A DNA stretch of 64,000 nucleotides from Symbiodinium natans (Eukaryota; Sar; Dinophyceae; Suessiales; Symbiodiniaceae): assembly GCA_905221605.1 (NCBI GenBank), contig CAJNDS010002282.1:1-64000 (forward strand). The letters run 5' to 3'. This document shows, in pieces, positions 23,529 to 34,214 of the stretch; position 1 is the stretch's first letter, and each line of letters opens with the position of its first letter. Under the pieces are notes generated by a model. That model saw only the letters and a list, made by a program, of their open reading frames with translations. It made no database searches and was not told the DNA's origin. A program made the position numbers and the translations under genes.

Positions 23529-23586
23529 CCGAATCATCATATTATACACAAAGGTTCCTCTTACATATATATATATATATATATAT
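23529..23586 (-). repeat. Conserved 30-bp unit plus (AT)n, inverted mate of 13429
   Basis: CGAATCATCATATTATACAC then AAAGGTTCC and an (AT)n run: the reverse complement of the unit at 13441-13481. Confidence 0.8.
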
Positions 23587-23952
23587 TGTGTGTGTGTGTG
23601 TGTGTGTGTGTTTGTTTGTTTGTGTGTGTGTGTGTGTGTTTGTTTGTTTGTTTGTTTGTTTGTTTGTTTGTTTGTTTGTTTGTTTGTTTGTTTGTTTGTG
23701 TGTGTGTGTGTGTTTGTTCGTTTGTGTGTGTGTGTGTGCGCTTGTTTGTTTGTTTGTTTGTTTGTTTGTTTGTTTGTTTGTTTGTTTGTTTGTTTGTTTG
23801 TTTGTTTGTTTGTTTGTTTGTTTGTTTGTTTGTTTGTTTGTTTGTGTGTGTGTGTGTGTTTGTTCGTTTGTGTGTGTGTGTGTGTGCGCTTGTTTGTTTG
23901 TTTGTTTGTTTGTTTGTTTGTTTGTTTGTTTGTTTGTTTGTTTGTTTGTTTG
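23586..23952. repeat. (TTTG)n / (TG)n microsatellite, target of the second LTR element
   Basis: About 370 bp of alternating TTTG and TG runs; resumes at 30669 on the far side of the inserted element. Confidence 0.95.
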
Positions 23953-24144
23953 TGTGAAGATATGAGCACTTTTCCTCCATAGAGTTCAGACACAGACTTT
24001 GCCACAACATGTGGCTCAAGCAACTTTGCCCACCTGCAGCAGAAAGGCCGAGGCACTTAGGAACTTTGAGTGTTGAGGTTGGCTGAGGTTGCACGATCAC
24101 TTTAGGGTTGTTTGTGTAGACTTTGGCTACCTCGCAATTTCGCA
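23953..24144 (+). repeat. 5' LTR
   Basis: TG...CA ends. Differs from the 3' LTR by a handful of changes, including TATAGAG versus TAGAG. Holds six ACTTT pentamers and TGGCTCAAG (24012-24020). Confidence 0.95.
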
Positions 24145-24157
24145 TGGTAGCGGAGCT
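24145..24157 (+). other. tRNA primer binding site
   Basis: TGGTAGCGGAGCT directly after the 5' LTR, complementary to a tRNA 3' end ending in CCA; closest to the initiator-tRNA-Met site TGGTATCAGAGC usual in copia elements. Confidence 0.7.
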
Positions 24158-24180
24158 GAAAGCTCTAGGACTTTGGTAGA

Positions 24181-24512
24181 ATGGCAGCTCTAGGAGAAGA
24201 TGGTGACTTTGCAGGAAAGCTTAGGCTTCCTCTCCCAGACAACTTTTCCGGTCAGCCTGCAGACTGGGAAGAATGGTCATGGAACTTTAAAGCGTACATT
24301 TCGATGTTCGAAGCAGGCGCAGTGACTTTGCTCGACAATGCCGAAGCTTTGACAACCGAGTTCACAGATGCACACCTTGAAGTAACTTTGGACACAGGTG
24401 ATGTGGATGTTGATGCAACGCGTAGTCGTGTACTTTCAGTCGCAAGTTGCATTATCTACTTTCTCAGCTTGTGAAGGATTCGCCGAAACTTGTCGTTCGT
24501 CAGAACGGTGTT
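24181..24512 (+). pseudogene. Gag N terminus, truncated by inversion
   Basis: Starts with Met 24181; PLPDNFSGQPADWEEWSWNF resembles the opening of copia Gag. The frame breaks near 24440, and the next frame (LHYLLSQLVKDSPKLVVRQN) continues the pattern to about 24512, where sequence in the opposite orientation begins. Confidence 0.7.
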
Positions 24513-25151
24513 ACCTGAAAGTTCCCAGCGATCAGCATTGTAGTAAACGGGGTTAAACTGGGTTGGAGCAATCAAAGTGCCTTGTTCATTGGAGTCGTGA
24601 AGAAGGTTGCAAACTTCAACAAACTCATCCTTGTTGAAAGCTCCCAAAGTAGGCCGAAGGAACAAAAGTGACCCTTGTCTGACTATTGGAACTTGGCTTC
24701 CATCAGGGGTTGAAAGTACCTGAGACTCTCTTGTCATCGTCACTTGAAAGCCTTGTCTCAAAAGTCTTCCAACCGAAACCACACAGCACGGTACGTCGCA
24801 TACGTAAAAGTGAAGAAAGCAAGGCTGGCCGTCAAAGTCAACCTTCACAAGCCTTCTACCATAAACCGTCAGGGGTTGACCCGAAATGGATCTCAAAGGT
24901 GGTGGCTTCCCTGAAAGTGGCAAAAGCGGCCACTCCGAAGCAAAGTCCTGAGGACAGCAATGGGTCGCTGCTCCTGAATCAAAAAGTATCCAGGGCTCAT
25001 TTTCGTCAAAGGTGGCTGCAACCAAATGTTCCTCCAAAGCATGATCCCGGAATGTCGTGTTCAGGTTCGACACTCCAAGATCGTACACACTGAAAAGTTT
25101 CTGAGGCACCGAGTCGTTTCGGTTCAGCGAAAAGGTTTCCAACGGCGCCAT
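24456..25151 (-). pseudogene. Copia protease on the opposite strand (inverted block)
   Basis: The - strand frame contains WILFDSGAATHCCP, the protease active site with the CCP that follows in copia elements, then CDVPCCVVSVGRLLRQGF, the usual continuation. As both LTRs and the RT read +, this block (about 24512 to 25640) is inverted inside the element. Its complement carries the same ACTTT bias as the + strand parts. Confidence 0.85.
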
Positions 25152-25344
25152 GCCAACCGACGAAAGGTCGCACGCTTCTCGCCATACGAAAAGTCAACAT
25201 CACCAGTCAACATGCCTTCAAAACCAAACGACTGACCAACACCAAAGTTGCCAAGCACGAGTGCCGACATCAAGAACGAGCTCGGGGAAAGTGAGCTCTT
25301 GGCCCTGGGTTTGGGCGTTGCCTTGGAAAGTCCTGGAGGGGCTG

Positions 25345-26559
25345 TCAAAGTGACAGCTGAACTGGAGCCTGCTGAGCTCCATGCTGCAAAGTTGACTCTT
25401 CCTTAGGCTTCTGAGGCTGTTGCGGTGACAAAGTCTCCTTTGAGGAGGTGGCTTCAGGCCACCACTCATTCCAACCTGCAAAGTCCTGATACGAATACCA
25501 GTCCCAGGAATCCGGCGAGGAATCCCAAAGTGAGTCATCCCATGACTCCCAACTCTCATCGAAAAGTGCTCCGACTGTCCACTCAGACCAGTCGTCCCAA
25601 GGGGCCTCGCCAAAGTAAGACTCTTCTTTCTGAAGACTGTAAAGCTGATCAGTCTCCATTGGATCATCGGCCTCAGCGTTAGCTGGGCGAGATGACCCTT
25701 CGGTCGATGGCCTTGTCCAAATGTAGGATCCATCCCTAGTGTCGCGCGCGTAGAGTGCACACGTGCCAGGGACTTCTTCTGAACAGAGGACACCGTCGCT
25801 TTCGGAGATGAAAAGCCATGCGTGCTGCAAAACAAGCTTCGTCTCATAAACGCTTTCTATGGGTAGGTCGGCACGCACGCCGCTTTTGACCTGGAGATCC
25901 TCGAGCGCTGCTGGGGCAAAATAGTTGTGTGCCTTGCCCGAGTCTCCGAACCCAGGTTTCATCGACCCCTCAACAATCGCCAACGCAGCATCTCTGGTAG
26001 TCCTGTGGTACAGTCGAGGAGGACTCTCTTCGATGGGTATTAGCGGCCTACCTGCGAAGGTGGCGGTATCCCCGATCTCCTCTGCACTCTGAGGGCTAAG
26101 CCAGGACGCTGCGAGGTCGTTGTCGGTGAAGCGGTCCCGGGCCGTTTGGGCGTGACCCTGGGCACAATGGATCCAGACCGGATAGAGGTCCTGACCGAGT
26201 GCCCGGGAGCGAAGAGCATCTGGCATACACCGAAGTGAGAATCTCGCTTTGTTGTCATGGTAGACGTCGCTGGCTCTCGTTGGGTTTACAAGACGCGTTC
26301 CTTGAAACGCCTCCCCCCCACCCAGCAGTCGGACGTGGCACTTTTGCAATCGGTTACCGCACGTCCTTGGGACCCGACCGGTGCAAAGGTGGAGACGGAC
26401 TCCTTCATCTTTCCGACGCAGAAGTCCGAGGAGGCGACCAACCCGGCTTTGCCACCGTCTGGGCCACTTTCTGGTCCTCCTGAAAAAGGCGCACTCGCCC
26501 AGGCTGTGGATGCTGAAGGGTACTGAGGAGAATGCGGCGGTTCTTTTGGATCGAGCCAT
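25345..26559 (-). pseudogene. Tpt1/KptA-like domain joined to an acidic Trp-rich segment
   Basis: A 404-codon - strand frame. The N-terminal half resembles RNA 2'-phosphotransferase (Tpt1/KptA): ARFSLR, then IHCAQGHA (family I-R-A-x-Q-G-H-S), LYHRTT (family H-G-T), and SDGVLCSEEVP near the end. The Arg before QGH and the Gly of HGT are replaced, so activity is doubtful. The C-terminal half is rich in Trp, Asp and Glu (WDDWSEW, WESWDDSLWDSS), shares the ACTTT bias of the retroelement and continues, in another frame, towards the inverted protease. The first ~100 codons look out of frame. It may be a captured host domain or part of a second inserted element. Confidence 0.55.
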
Positions 26560-27089
26560 TGCCCTCGTCCAGGCCCTATGACATATATGACAGAGGTCCA
26601 GATGTTGAGCAAGTGATCTACTGCCTCATTTTTTCGCTGGGGGAGGGGGAGTTCGCGACTGCAATATGTCAGCCCCCAACCTCCCCCCCACATAATAGTG
26701 GGGGATACTGCCTCTAAGGTCGGTGAGGGTGGAGGGGGTGGCAGCGTTTGGTGGCTGGCGGTGGCACCGCCCAGCCACCTCGAGCTGGAACCGGCACTGC
26801 AGAACCGTGTCCGTGGCCTGGTGCATGGCGAGAGACCTGCCCCCCCCCCCCCCTGCGCGCCCTTGCTCTTAGGTCAAGAAGGCCCGGCAGCGGCTGAGGC
26901 GTGCCTTGAAATCCTTCCTGCAGTCGCCGTGCCCTCAGCTTCGTGGAGACAAAAGTAATTCCGTATTACGCTTAAACCATGATCAGGTGCGTGATGGTGC
27001 GTGCGACCTGAAAGATGCTGACGCGTTTGCAGTCACCGAGCAGCAGCGCCTTATCCTAAATGGCGAGCTGGAGCTGCCCTCATGGTCCC

Positions 27090-27490
27090 CACAGGACCCT
27101 TGTGTGTGATCGGAAATCGGAGTTCACGCAAAGAAATCTGTGTGCATGTTTCGGAGGAGCCGGGGCTGCCAAAGGCTGCGCCAGGCAAGAGTTCCTGGGT
27201 TGGGGGGGGGGGTGCTAGTGCGCTTTGGGTTTTCTTTGTGGCAGGCTCTACCAAGAAGAAGAAGAAGAAGAAGAAGAAGAAGAAGAAGAAGAAGAAGAAG
27301 AAGAAAAAGCGCAAACCTTCGAAGGAGACCCTTGTGTGATCGGATATCGGGGTCCACGCAAAGAAATCTGTGTGCATGTGCGGAGGAGCCGGAGCTACCA
27401 AAGTCTGCGCCAGGCAAGGGTTGCTGGGTTGGGGGGGGGGGGGGCGGGTGCTAGTGTGCTCTGGGTTTTTTTTGTGGCAGGAGGCCAAAT
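27090..27490. repeat. Tandem duplication (period about 250 bp) around an (AAG)n run
   Basis: Two copies of a stretch starting CCCTTGTGTGATCGGA and containing CGCAAAGAAATCTGTGTGCA, CTGCGCCAGGCAAG and a G run. An (AAG)n run (27253-27308) separates them. Confidence 0.85.
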
Positions 27491-28094
27491 CCGGCCAGTC
27501 CAGCAACAAAAGGAGCAGGTGAATGTGCAAAATTGACATCATCGAATATTGGTGTGACTCACAAGTTACAAGTTGTGACATGTTGTGAGTTTCAAGTCTG
27601 ACGTTTCCTCTCGCCAGGTGAGTGCCTGCTGATGGGTGCCTCGCAGCGGAATATCCACCCATGCCGAACTCAGGAAAGCAAGGAAGTGTTGGTTGAGGAA
27701 GGAAGGTGCTTCTGTTTCGGCAGCCCAGTTTGTAGAGCGCAGAGTTTGTTCTTGAGGTGCGTTTGCTCAAGTTAATGCATGCGGCCTGGCATTGAACCTG
27801 TCCACTATTTTCGTCGCAATGTCTGCAGGACGGCTTGCTTTGCTTCGGGGTGAGATGAATTTTCAATTCTCTGGAAGATCTCATATTTTCAGATGTTGGA
27901 AGTATCTTAGCATTAAAATTCAATATGATAGGATGATGAATTTATAGTTACAGGGCATGTTATATCTTGCGCAACATAACTTATAACATCATTTATAAGA
28001 TATGTTGTCAGAGTTATAAATCGAGCGACTTGGATAACTGGACGGTGTCAGTTATAACTACGTCATGCCAGTTAGCTAACTTGGATAACTTTCA

Positions 28095-29220
28095 GACCCA
28101 GAGTTGGAAGAAGCTTTGGGCTTAGATGGCACAGAGCCTGTTCCGGCTCGTGACGATCTTTCGGATCTTCCGGAAGATTACTTTTCTGATGTAGAGGAAG
28201 AACTTGCCCTTGCCTCCGCCTGACTTTAAGCCTCCACGCTTGACTTTGGATGAGCAAGCTGCAAACGCAGCGCAAGCAAGGTCGAGTACAGACGCAGCTT
28301 TGCCTCAGCCCCCTGGTTCGAGGCCGCGACTTTCTGACGAGTCGCCCGCGTCACCGACCAAGCGCAGCACAGAGACTTTTGAAGTTGGAACGACTAAGGT
28401 GCAGAGGATCAACGCGGTGACTTTCTACAGCGGTAGGAAGCGCATACCCAAGCCACTTTGTTACCTTCGTGTTGCTGCGGTCACAACCAAGAACGACCTT
28501 GAAGTTCCTGTAGCAATAAACCAGGATGAAAAAGAACTTCTGCTGATGAAGACCCTGGAAAACCCGTACTTGTGGTATGAAACCGAGTTTCCTCTCGTTG
28601 AAGAAGTTGAAGGGATGAAAAAAGAGATGAAGTCTATGACAACTTTTGACGTTTTCGAAGAGATCCACTACAAAGACATCCCTCAAGAACTTTTGGACAA
28701 GGTCATTTCAACAAGGTGGGTTAAGGTGCGCAAGTCTGATGGCACTGTGCGCTGTCGACTTGTAGTTCGAGGCTACACGCAAGAAGTCAACGACAAGGAC
28801 GAGACTTTCGCCTCGACGCCTTCGCTCACCACTTTAAGGCTTTTGCTCACTTTGGCTGTAGCCAGGGGGTGACACATAGCAGTGGGTGACATTTCCACAG
28901 CTTTCTTGCACGCTGCTGTGGATGATGACTTTTATGTCATACCCCCGCTCGAGTTTTACCCTGATGGCTGCACGCTTTGGAAGTTGAAGAAGGCGCTTTA
29001 TGGTCTTAAGCGCTCGCCAAAGCTTTGGCAAGAGCACTTTGCGTCAGTCATGAAGAAGAATGGCTTTCGCAGGGTCAAGTCAGACCCAAACCTTTATGTG
29101 CATGAGACCAAGCAACTTTACGTGCTTGCTTATGTTGACGACCTCATGTTCTTTGGTTCAAAGCCAGATGTTGAACTTTCGGTTGCGGATTTGCAGAAAG
29201 ACCTGTTGTTGAAGATGACA
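28095..29220 (+). pseudogene. Copia reverse transcriptase fragment
   Basis: Short acidic lead-in (DLSDLPEDYFSDVEEELA, different frame), then from about 28204 RT: STRWVKVRKSDGTVRCRLV, an in-frame TGA at 28870, DISTAFLHA, LKKALYGLKRSPKLW, and YVDDLMFFG from 29131. Similarity stops near 29215 (LLLKMT), so the last part of RT and all of RNase H are gone. Confidence 0.88.
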
Positions 29221-30474
29221 ATTCGACCCCAGCCAACTTTGACCTTGCGGGGTGTTCGGGGTTTCTTTGGTGTTTGTGGTTTACTTTGCCTCGCGCCTGT
29301 GGTGCTTCTCTCGAAACACTTTGGTGGTCTTGTGCACCCGCGCCCCATGGCACTTTCTGTCGTGAAGGTCCTTTGGCAGACTTTTCGGAGGAGAGAGTGA
29401 AATGGCGGCATACTTTCAACAAGTTGAGGATGAGGTAGATTTTTCTACTTTCAGACGCTGGATGAGCCCTGAAGTGGTGCTTTCCACGTTGCGTGAAGGA
29501 AGGCAATTGGAGCGCTTTCGCCCAGCTGACTTTTCGAGCGAGACTTTCCGACGAGCTCACTTTGCCACGCATCGCCTTCAGCTTTACCCCATGGTTCTTA
29601 GGTCCGATTTAGGACTTTAACACAGTTGGTGAAGTGGACTTGTTGTCGCAATATTCGTTCACTTTCTGGCCGATGAGACGGTTGCCACTGCCAGGCCAGC
29701 ATGAACGTTGCGCCTGTCGAATGTTATGGTGTGGATTCCTTTGGATGCCGAGTACTTTAGGCAGGCCATGAATGGAGCATGACAGACTGGCATTTTCACT
29801 TTGCAAGCCAGTGGCATTCAGGGCACTCCGGACTATGCCAACTCTTCGCTTTCGCCGAGGAGTGCCATGTTGATGTATGCTTTCCAACTATCGGCCAGCG
29901 AAATACAAGGTACTCGCTTCACTTTTCCGCCGTCGACAGCGACACTGACTTTGGGACTTCACGTTCTCTCAGGTGAGTTTTTCGGAAAGGTTGAGGCAGG
30001 AGACCTCACACTTTGGAACAGAAGATTCATCGACTACTTCTTCAAGTTCCGAAGTTTTTCGTTGCCTACCGAATGCTTACTTTACTCAGTGGCCATATTT
30101 CACAGAATGGCCCCTTATTATCTCACAGACTTTCTCAACTACTACTTTCAGCATCCCAATGCCCATCACTGGCGAATGATGCACTTACCGTTGAGGCCCG
30201 ACTTTTATCAACGATATGCCCAGGCCCCAGAAGAAACTTTGATCTCAGCGGAGTTTATCTCTCGCTTCTGGCGGTCACGACTTTGAGGCAGTGCACTTCG
30301 GAGGGCATGGCATGGCCCGAATCGCTGTACTTCACTGTACCGATTCCTAATCCCTGTGGCGACTTTTGGAGACAACATGTGAGTGTCTCAACACGACATG
30401 TATCACCACGTGTTTAAGCTTGTGTGTTTTGTGTGAATGGAAACTTTCTCCGAAACTTTCAATTCAAGGAGGCG
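29221..30474 (+). other. 3' interior of the LTR element, no known domain
   Basis: No copia domain recognised. Short open frames occur (29402-29620, 29801-30286, the latter aromatic-rich), but none resembles a family known to me. ACTTT appears about twenty times per kilobase here. Ends in AATTCAAGGAGGCG before the 3' LTR. Confidence 0.5.
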
Positions 30475-30668
30475 TGTGAAGATATGATCGCTTTTCCTCC
30501 ATATAGAGTTCAGACACAGACTTTGCCACAACATGTGGCTCAAGCAACTTTGCCCACCTGCAGCAGAAAGGCCGAGGCACTTAGGAACTTTGAGTGTTGA
30601 GGATGGCTGAGGTTGCACGATCACTTTAGGGTTGTTTGTGTAGACTTTGGCTACCTCGCAATTTCGCA
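30475..30668 (+). repeat. 3' LTR
   Basis: Near-identical to 23953-24144; followed by GTTTG and the rest of the TTTG/TG microsatellite with a (CT)n run to about 30724. Confidence 0.95.
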
Positions 30669-30724
30669 GTTTGTTTGTGTGTGTGTGTGCTTGTGTCCTT
30701 CTGGCTCTCTCTCTCTCTCTCTTG

Positions 30725-31552
30725 CTGTGCTTCTGTGTTTGTGTGTGTGTCCACGTGTCCGTGCAACATCTTCCGGAAGGGTGTTGGCATGAACCGATGA
30801 TTATTGTCTTTGTCTCGGCGCAACGAAAGGGAAGACGCCGAAGAGAAGATTATGCAAGTGACTTTGGCGACTACACTGAATACGAAGACGACTATGAAGA
30901 TGACGACTACAATGGCGACAGGACCGAACCTTTTGAACCTTTTGTCACAATTCCTTTTGTAGATCATCCCTGCGGGGAGAGTGTGCCATTCGGCCATTTG
31001 GGCGCAAAACTGTGCACAGAAGGCTTTTGGGGATTGCAGACAATTTGCCTTACAAGGTCCTGTAGTACACTACCAACCCTCAACCCCCGACCCTCAACCC
31101 CCGACCCCAAACCCTAAACCCTAAATAAACCCTAAGCCCTAAACCCAACCCGAGCACCTGCAGGGAAGATCGGTACGAAAGACGCCACCGGCACACACGG
31201 CATCGAAGGCAGCCGCTTGACTGAAACCCTCCGATACCAAGGGTTTGGGGTTTAGGGTTTAGGGTTTAGGGTTCAGAGTGCCTTCAGGGCTGAGGGTCAA
31301 GAATCCTGTAGCTTCTAAAGGCCCTAAACCCTACCATAGCCCCTTTTGAGAAAACTGTAGAGCACTCCATTGGCGGCGCGGTTCGTCCAGCTAGCCGAAT
31401 CCAATGAGGGGGAGGGGGTGTGCAAGGCTTCATGCTTTCGCCCCCCGCCCCGAACCACCGGAACGATTGTGCTGGTGTTTCGCGGTGGTCCGTGTCCGAG
31501 GCACACCAGCACATTTCGCGATTCGCGAAGAGGGTCGCAGAGACATCGGCGC
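30725..31552. other. No gene resolved; telomere-like tracts
   Basis: One acidic + strand frame (RREDYASDFGDYTEYEDDYE, about 30835-31060) might be an exon. CCCTAAA tract 31105-31146 and TTTAGGG tract 31241-31273. Confidence 0.4.
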
Positions 31553-32560
31553 TAGATATGGACATCTGGTGGGAGGAAAAGGTTGACTGGGAGCCGACGC
31601 TGCGCCAGCAATCAGCTAGAGTTTTCTCCTGTGCCCGGAATTGTCTTTCAAAGGTTTGGGCTGGAAACAGTCTTGCGCGTAGATCCACAAGGTCGCGCTT
31701 TCGTACATCGTCCTCTGCTCGCACCTGGGCCGGGCTGACGTCCTATACGACCAACGATGCTTGGTGCGCAAGTTGCTTCTTCGGAGAGCAGCAGCCCACG
31801 GCTTCTTCGCCTCACAGCCGCCATCCCGAAGCGCCCGACCTGCGGCTCGGATCTGAACATGCGATGAAAGGGAGAAGGCGATGCCGCGCGGAGGAAAACA
31901 GTGAGCAACGCTTGCGTGGGCTTTGCAGGAAGGACCCCTTTCTGGCGGCAGATGCAAAGCTGCACGCTTGTACATTTTCGAACTGTCAGTCAAATACTGC
32001 CAAACCTTGACAGGCGTTGGTCGAAATGGACACGGGCGGTGGATGTTTTCTGAAGCAGGTGGTGGATGTGTACTTGCTTCGTGGCCTGAAGATACACAGT
32101 GCAGGTTGCCATGCTTTCTACAGGGAAAGTGTCAATTCCATGACCCAAAGCCTTGCTGAGGTTCAGGGTCCCCAATGAGGCGCGCGTGATCAACTTTGCG
32201 CGCTCCTTCTGCGCCGCAAAACACGAGCAAGCGTGAGCACGCCCTTTGCAAGGGAAGTTGCCCCGACGTACCGGACATTGGGCCCCTTGATTTGATGCTG
32301 GGCTTCTCGGGTGAGAGCCATCAGAATCGGCAGCAGCTAAGGAGCCTGTCGCTGGCCAAAGGAGAGGTCGACAATGTCATGTACATTGAGATTGACAGGC
32401 CTGCAAAGCACAGCGGAACACCTTTGCAGCAGCTTCGTGCAAAGATGCGCTTTGTGCGTGTGAGCCTTACCACAACACGCCAAAAGCAAGGCTTGAAGAG
32501 ATCTGGCACGCATCGCCGGCAAATCCTGAGTTCGTGGTGCGGGCCTCGCTCAATGTCAAG
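31553..32560 (+). CDS. Unidentified multi-exon gene, + strand
   Basis: Not recognised. Coding-like pieces: about 31555-31670 (DIWWEEKVDWEPTLRQQSAR), 31930-32008, 32065-32160 (VVDVYLLRGLKIHSAGCHAF, preceded by CAG and ending GAG), about 32168-32246 (NEARVINFARSFCAAKHEQA) and 32270-32470 (GPLDLMLGFSGESHQNRQQL ... DNVMYIEIDRP). The order and common strand support one gene, but junctions were not resolved. Confidence 0.35.
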
Positions 32561-32624
32561 GGTAGGGCAGTTTGCAAGTAAGCACCCAACTCCTATGTCC
32601 CCCTTGGGAATCATTCTTTAATTT

Positions 32625-32705
32625 TGTTTATATAAAACCCAAGAGGATATTGAAAAATAATAGTTTTATTACGGTCCTAAGGGGAGTATGGACTCCTGCA
32701 GAATC
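32625..32705. repeat. Family-5 repeat (CCCAAGAGGATATT)
   Basis: TATATAAAACCCAAGAGGAT followed by ATTGAAA and TTTATTACGGTCCTAAGGGG; related copies at 34786-34910. Confidence 0.65.
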
Positions 32706-33108
32706 ATAGGCTATCCCGGCGTGCGTGGCTACGCGGGTGGCGAGCGAACATAGCTAACTTGCAACGTGCTGAATTTCAATTACGGGCTCGTGATTCGCCC
32801 GTCCAAAGTCCGAAGGTTTAAGTTGACGCTGAGCATACAGCAAAAAGAAGGAGAGCAGGCATACACAAAGAGTTCGACTGCACGGCCTTAACCACTACTT
32901 CCTACAGAATGATTGCGACGGGGGTTGGGGGGGGGGGGGGGCGAAAGATCACAAGCATGTCCATCCACCAAACATGATTGCAAGGGGCCACATGGCGTCC
33001 ACTCCAATGGGGTTGATTCAAGGGGTCCCTGAGGATGCGTGCACATGCAAGGAATCTAGAATCGCGAGCCCCGTAGTCCATTTCATCTAGAAGACTATCC
33101 TTGACTTT

Positions 33109-33206
33109 GGCATGTTCCCCCTTCTACTACCAGTCCTCAATAGGGATTAGAGTACCCCCTTTTAGAATCCCCTCTTAAGGACTGTTAGTGCAAGGGGGAA
33201 CATCCC
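33109..33206. repeat. Family-2 short inverted-repeat element
   Basis: Ends CATGTTCCCCCTT and its inverse AAGGGGGAACATCCC; the interior carries GACTGTTAGT as in the copies at 62351 and 48511. Confidence 0.75.
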
Positions 33207-33387
33207 AATATAAGACTATAAGCCTTGAATCCATAATCCCGTGCGCGCATGTGCCGAGATTCCTCCCGGAGAAGATTATCGGTCTCGGCTCTTCTTCAAT
33301 GCCCGCCAGAGGCTGCGCTCGTGTTGTGATACGCGGGCAGGGGTTTAGGGTCCGCAAATCCTATGAAAATCCTACCGGTGCCTGTTC

Positions 33388-34030
33388 TGCCCAAGGCACA
33401 AAAAGTACCGCCAGCAGCTTGCCGACGAAGAGCCGGGAGAATTCTAGTGTCAATGCAGGTCTCCCCATATGGGACTGCTGCATCTTCTGTGTCACTCCAT
33501 GAAAAGTCGCTGCACTTGAACAGCAAGTACTGTGCCCGAAAGTTGGTGCATAAGCAGCGGTGGTTCCAGAAGCTGTGGCGCTGGGATAGCATCAAGCAGT
33601 CTACAGTTGAAGGGCGCGGCAAGCTCCAGATGGCCTGCGACTGTCAGTGGAAAAACAAGGCCTGGCAGCCTTGCGTGATGCTGTGTAATGATGATGGAGA
33701 CTGCTGGCGGTGGTGCTGCTACTGCTGCCTTGCTTCCCTGCAGCTGTTGGGGCTCAGAACTCATCTTTCTACTGCGACCTCGTTGTGGAAGGCTTGTGGC
33801 CCTGTGCTACATGTCGATTTGACATGTGGCATTTAACTCTCTTTTTGATACCTGCCTTTCGTGGTCTCTTTCAGGCTGCTGGTCGTCATTGGTCATGGCT
33901 TCATCAGGCCAGTTCTGTCCATTCTTGCCGGCCTTGCTGGGCCATAGCCTTTGCTTCTATTCTCTGCATTTACATGTTGATAACTTCATCCGTGGCCTTT
34001 GTGGGCATGGAAAAAATGTTGAGGCTGTAG
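33388..34030 (+). CDS. Unidentified exons with hydrophobic segments
   Basis: Not recognised. About 33398-33450 reads HKKYRQQLADEEPGEF after AG|G; 33515-33665 reads NSKYCARKLVHKQRWFQKLW; and about 33873-33945 reads LLVVIGHGFIRPVLSILAGL after AG|G, a likely membrane helix. Probably parts of one or two + strand genes. Confidence 0.33.
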
Positions 34031-34107
34031 CTCGCTTGGCTTTGTGCCCACCAGGACTGGCTTTCGTGCAGCCACATGTGCCGGCTGCCAATGTTGGAGG
34101 AGGACTG

Positions 34108-34214
34108 TATGGGTACTTCCCAAAATAGGGGTGCCTCTTAATTATACCCTAGACGGAATAGAATCCCCTTGATTGGAACCCCAAAAAGGGTACCCCTATC
34201 TTCCGAAACCCCCA
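34108..34214. repeat. Family-1 short inverted-repeat element
   Basis: Opens TATGGGTACTTCCCAAAATA and closes CTATCTTCCGAAACCCCCAT; GGGTACCCC present. Confidence 0.75.

Larger units (their letters stand above)
23953..30668 (+). mobile_element. Complete-bordered copia-type LTR element with scrambled interior
   Basis: 6716 bp. LTRs of 192 and 194 bp begin TGTGAAGATATGA and end ATTTCGCA. GTTTG stands immediately outside both ends (23948-23952 and 30669-30673), a 5-bp target duplication in the microsatellite. A primer site follows the left LTR and a purine tract (AAGGAGGCG) precedes the right one. Inside: a + strand Gag start, an inverted block with protease on the - strand, an unrelated middle, then + strand RT with one stop and no RNase H. 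No integrase motif was seen. It cannot move by itself, but the nearly identical LTRs suggest recent insertion. Confidence 0.92.

Noticed and set aside
23517-24145. Long frames of FVCL or KQTN repeats on both strands
   Set aside because: Translations of the TTTG/TG microsatellite.
27051-27923. A 290-codon - strand frame with poly-Phe
   Set aside because: Spans the (AAG)n run and duplicated G runs; low-complexity by-product.
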